Part shown: positions 6,786 to 8,013 of the stretch, piece after piece | Layout of the letters: each line of letters starts with the position of its first letter | Numbering within the stretch: the stretch's first letter is position 1 | DNA from: Gp13-AA77 sp035516075 | Lineage (GTDB): Bacteria; Acidobacteriota; Terriglobia; UBA7540 | Direction of reading: 5' to 3' | NCBI GenBank assembly: GCA_035516075.1 | Contig: DATJAQ010000132.1 | Span: forward strand, 1 to 8,013 | DNA length: 8,013 nucleotides | Notes under the pieces: generated by a model | Databases searched by the model: none | Seen by the model: only the letters and a program-made list of their open reading frames with translations | Told to the model about the DNA's origin: nothing | Position numbers and translations under genes: made by a program

Positions 6786-6859
6786 GCCGGCAGCGGTTGC
6801 CTGCCCGATAAGCTACCCGCCTGCCTTTCCGACTTCGGGCACAGCCCGGCAGGCTTCAT

Positions 6860-6888
6860 TCTATAGCCCACTCCCGATGGCACCGCAA
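6860..6888 (-). promoter_or_regulatory. Candidate sigma-70 promoter for the RAM-domain gene
   Basis: On the minus strand a -35-like TTGCGG (6883-6888) and a -10-like TATAGA (6860-6865) are separated by exactly 17 bases. Transcription would start near 6853 and leave a leader of about 80 bases. The -35 matches the consensus only in its first three bases, so this is a by-eye candidate. A 7-bp inverted repeat (GCCTGCC / GGCAGGC, 6819-6825 and 6848-6854) lies at the start of the predicted leader. Confidence 0.35.
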
Positions 6889-6957
6889 CCCCTGTTCGTC
6901 CGGCCAAGATAACACCCTGCGCCCAGCTACAGTTATCATTTCCATAGACTCTTTCGA

Positions 6958-6987
6958 TTGGCCTGCGCACGCAAGTCCCGTTATACT
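6958..6987 (+). promoter_or_regulatory. Candidate sigma-70 promoter for amt
   Basis: TTGGCC (6958-6963) and TATACT (6982-6987) are 18 bases apart on the plus strand. The -10 matches the consensus at five of six positions. The start point would be near 6994, giving a leader of about 49 bases before the amt ATG. I looked for a sigma-54 (-24/-12) site, common upstream of ammonium transporters in Proteobacteria, and did not find a convincing one. Confidence 0.42.
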
Positions 6988-7042
6988 CGGGAACCTGGGC
7001 GCGATTCCGCTCGGCGGCCACACTCATCGAAGAGGAGTTCAC

Positions 7043-8013
7043 ATGCGGACGACCGGTATTGGCGGCCTGCTGGGCCTGATCTTGTTCCTAGGCGCGGCAC
7101 GGCCTGGGCCGGCGCAGCAGTCCCCTGCTCCATTTTCGGCTTCCTCGCAAGAATCGCCGTCGCAGGCAGCCCCTCCGTCGTCATCGCCCGCCGGAGTTTC
7201 GGCCGCACCTCAAGGTGCACTCGGCCAGCGCCTCGACGATCTCTCACAACAGGCGCGCCAGGCTCAGACGAGTGGCGACAACGCCTGGATGCTCACCAGT
7301 GCGGCCTTGGTGCTGCTGATGACGGGGCCCGGACTTGCCCTGTTCTATGGCGGCCTCGTGCGGCGCAAAAACGTGCTGGCCACGATGATGCAGAGCTTCA
7401 CCCTTATGGCCCTGATTACCGTACTCTGGGCCGTCGTCGGCTACAGCCTCTGCTTTCACGCCGGCAACCCATTTCTGGGGGGCCTGGGCTACCTCGGCCT
7501 GCACGGCGTCGGTGGAGCGCCGGACCCGGACTACGCTGCCACCATCCCGCAGCAGACATTTATGATGTTCCAGTTGATGTTCGCCATCATCACGCCCGCG
7601 CTTATCACGGGAGCGTTCGCCGAGCGCATGAAGTTCAGCGCGATGGTGGCCTTCATGATTCTGTGGTCCCTCATCGTGTACGATCCGATGGCGCACATGG
7701 TGTGGGGCAAGGGCGGCTTCCTGAACGCCACTCTCGGCGGGCGCATCCCCACCCTCGATTTTGCGGGCGGCACGGTGGTGCATATCACATCCGGCGTTTC
7801 CGCCCTGATAGCGGCCCTTTACCTCGGCAAGAGAGTGGGTTTTCCCCGGCGGCCGATGCCCCCTCACAGTGTCGTGCTGAGCGTCATCGGCGCCTGCCTG
7901 CTTTGGGTGGGCTGGTTTGGATTCAATGCCGGCAGCGCACTAGCCGCCGGCAGCCTTGCCACCAGCGCTTTCGTGGCGACCCATTTTGCGGCGGCCGCCG
8001 CCGCGATCGGGTG
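7043..8013 (+). CDS. amt: Ammonium transporter, Amt family (partial, cut by the right edge)
   Basis: Encodes the first 323 residues of an inner-membrane ammonium channel that moves NH4+/NH3 into the cell. Start ATG 7043 follows AGAGGAG (7031-7037) by 5 bases. A signal peptide (about 1-24, GGLLGLILFLGAARPGPA) is followed by about 55 residues rich in Pro, Ser, Ala and Gln, and the first membrane helix begins near residue 80 (AWMLTSAALVLLMTGPGLAL). Six helices and part of a seventh are visible of the usual eleven. Family landmarks: FYGGLVRRKNVL, FQLMFAIITPALITGAFAER, AHMVWGKGG, then DFAGGTVVHITSG with Asp239 and His247 (spaced like Asp160 and His168 of E. coli AmtB), and WVGWFGFNAGS. The pore appears functional. 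Amt genes are often followed by a PII-protein gene (glnK), but that side lies outside the window. The long low-complexity leader is the one unusual part. Confidence 0.95.
   Translation, partial: MRTTGIGGLLGLILFLGAARPGPAQQSPAPFSASSQESPSQAAPPSSSPAGVSAAPQGALGQRLDDLSQQARQAQTSGDNAWMLTSAALVLLMTGPGLALFYGGLVRRKNVLATMMQSFTLMALITVLWAVVGYSLCFHAGNPFLGGLGYLGLHGVGGAPDPDYAATIPQQTFMMFQLMFAIITPALITGAFAERMKFSAMVAFMILWSLIVYDPMAHMVWGKGGFLNATLGGRIPTLDFAGGTVVHITSGVSALIAALYLGKRVGFPRRPMPPHSVVLSVIGACLLWVGWFGFNAGSALAAGSLATSAFVATHFAAAAAAIG

Noticed and set aside
6876..6900. TGGCAC near 6878-6884 as a sigma-54 -24 element for amt
   Set aside because: No GC/TTGC -12 element follows at the required spacing.
6523..6912. 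129-codon plus-strand frame across the RAM gene and intergenic region
   Set aside because: It is antisense to a recognisable RAM protein with a strong ribosome binding site, and it has no domain of its own.
6659..7042. 127-codon minus-strand frame across the amt/RAM intergenic region
   Set aside because: It overlaps the RAM gene in another frame and the amt ribosome binding site, and looks compositionally random.
7244..7867. 207-codon minus-strand frame, rich in His, Glu and Arg
   Set aside because: It is the complement of the amt transmembrane region; hydrophobic codons read backwards give charged residues.

Overview
The window is GC-rich, tightly packed bacterial DNA. Three things point to a soil-type Acidobacteriota (Solibacter/Bryobacter-like) or a close relative: a secreted subtilase ending in a Ser-Val-Trp-Gly-Thr-Gln hexapeptide tract, a very long periplasmic-propeller histidine kinase of the 'GLPQNS...YLWLGTEEGLVRFDG' type, and a response regulator with an 'ICSYCKKIRDD' tail. 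This placement is inferred from protein style; there is no rRNA or other phylogenetic marker here.

Layout. Bases 1-103 (minus) may hold the start of a gene running off the left edge. Bases 107-1879 (minus) encode a secreted S8 subtilisin-like protease with an intact Asp/His/Ser triad and eight tandem hexapeptides at its C-terminus. A 304-base divergent intergenic region (1880-2183) holds two perfect short palindromes. On the plus strand, 2184-5906 encodes a 1240-residue sensor kinase: signal peptide, 14 propeller blades (probably two seven-bladed propellers), Y_Y_Y domain, one transmembrane helix, coiled coil, PAS, HisKA and HATPase. Its last bases overlap 5897-6526, a response regulator with a receiver domain and a four-cysteine C-terminal module in place of a DNA-binding domain. 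Facing it, 17 bases away, is a 75-residue stand-alone Lrp/AsnC ligand-binding (RAM) protein (6544-6771, minus). Across a 271-base divergent intergenic region lies amt, an ammonium transporter (7043 to the right edge, plus) with a signal peptide and an unusually long Pro/Ser-rich leader.

How the parts may work together. The kinase and regulator form a translationally coupled two-component pair. The sensor resembles Bacteroidetes hybrid two-component systems (HTCS), but the receiver is a separate protein and no AraC-type DNA-binding domain is seen, so its output is unknown. The divergently placed protease could be a target of the pair or could produce the sensed ligand; this is inference only. 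The RAM protein and amt are divergent and may share nitrogen or amino-acid control, also an inference.

No RNA gene, CRISPR array, insertion sequence or clear mobile element was seen. The most noteworthy items are the Trp-Gly-Thr hexapeptide tract, the split HTCS-like system with its cysteine-rich output module, and the operator-like palindromes between protease and sensor.
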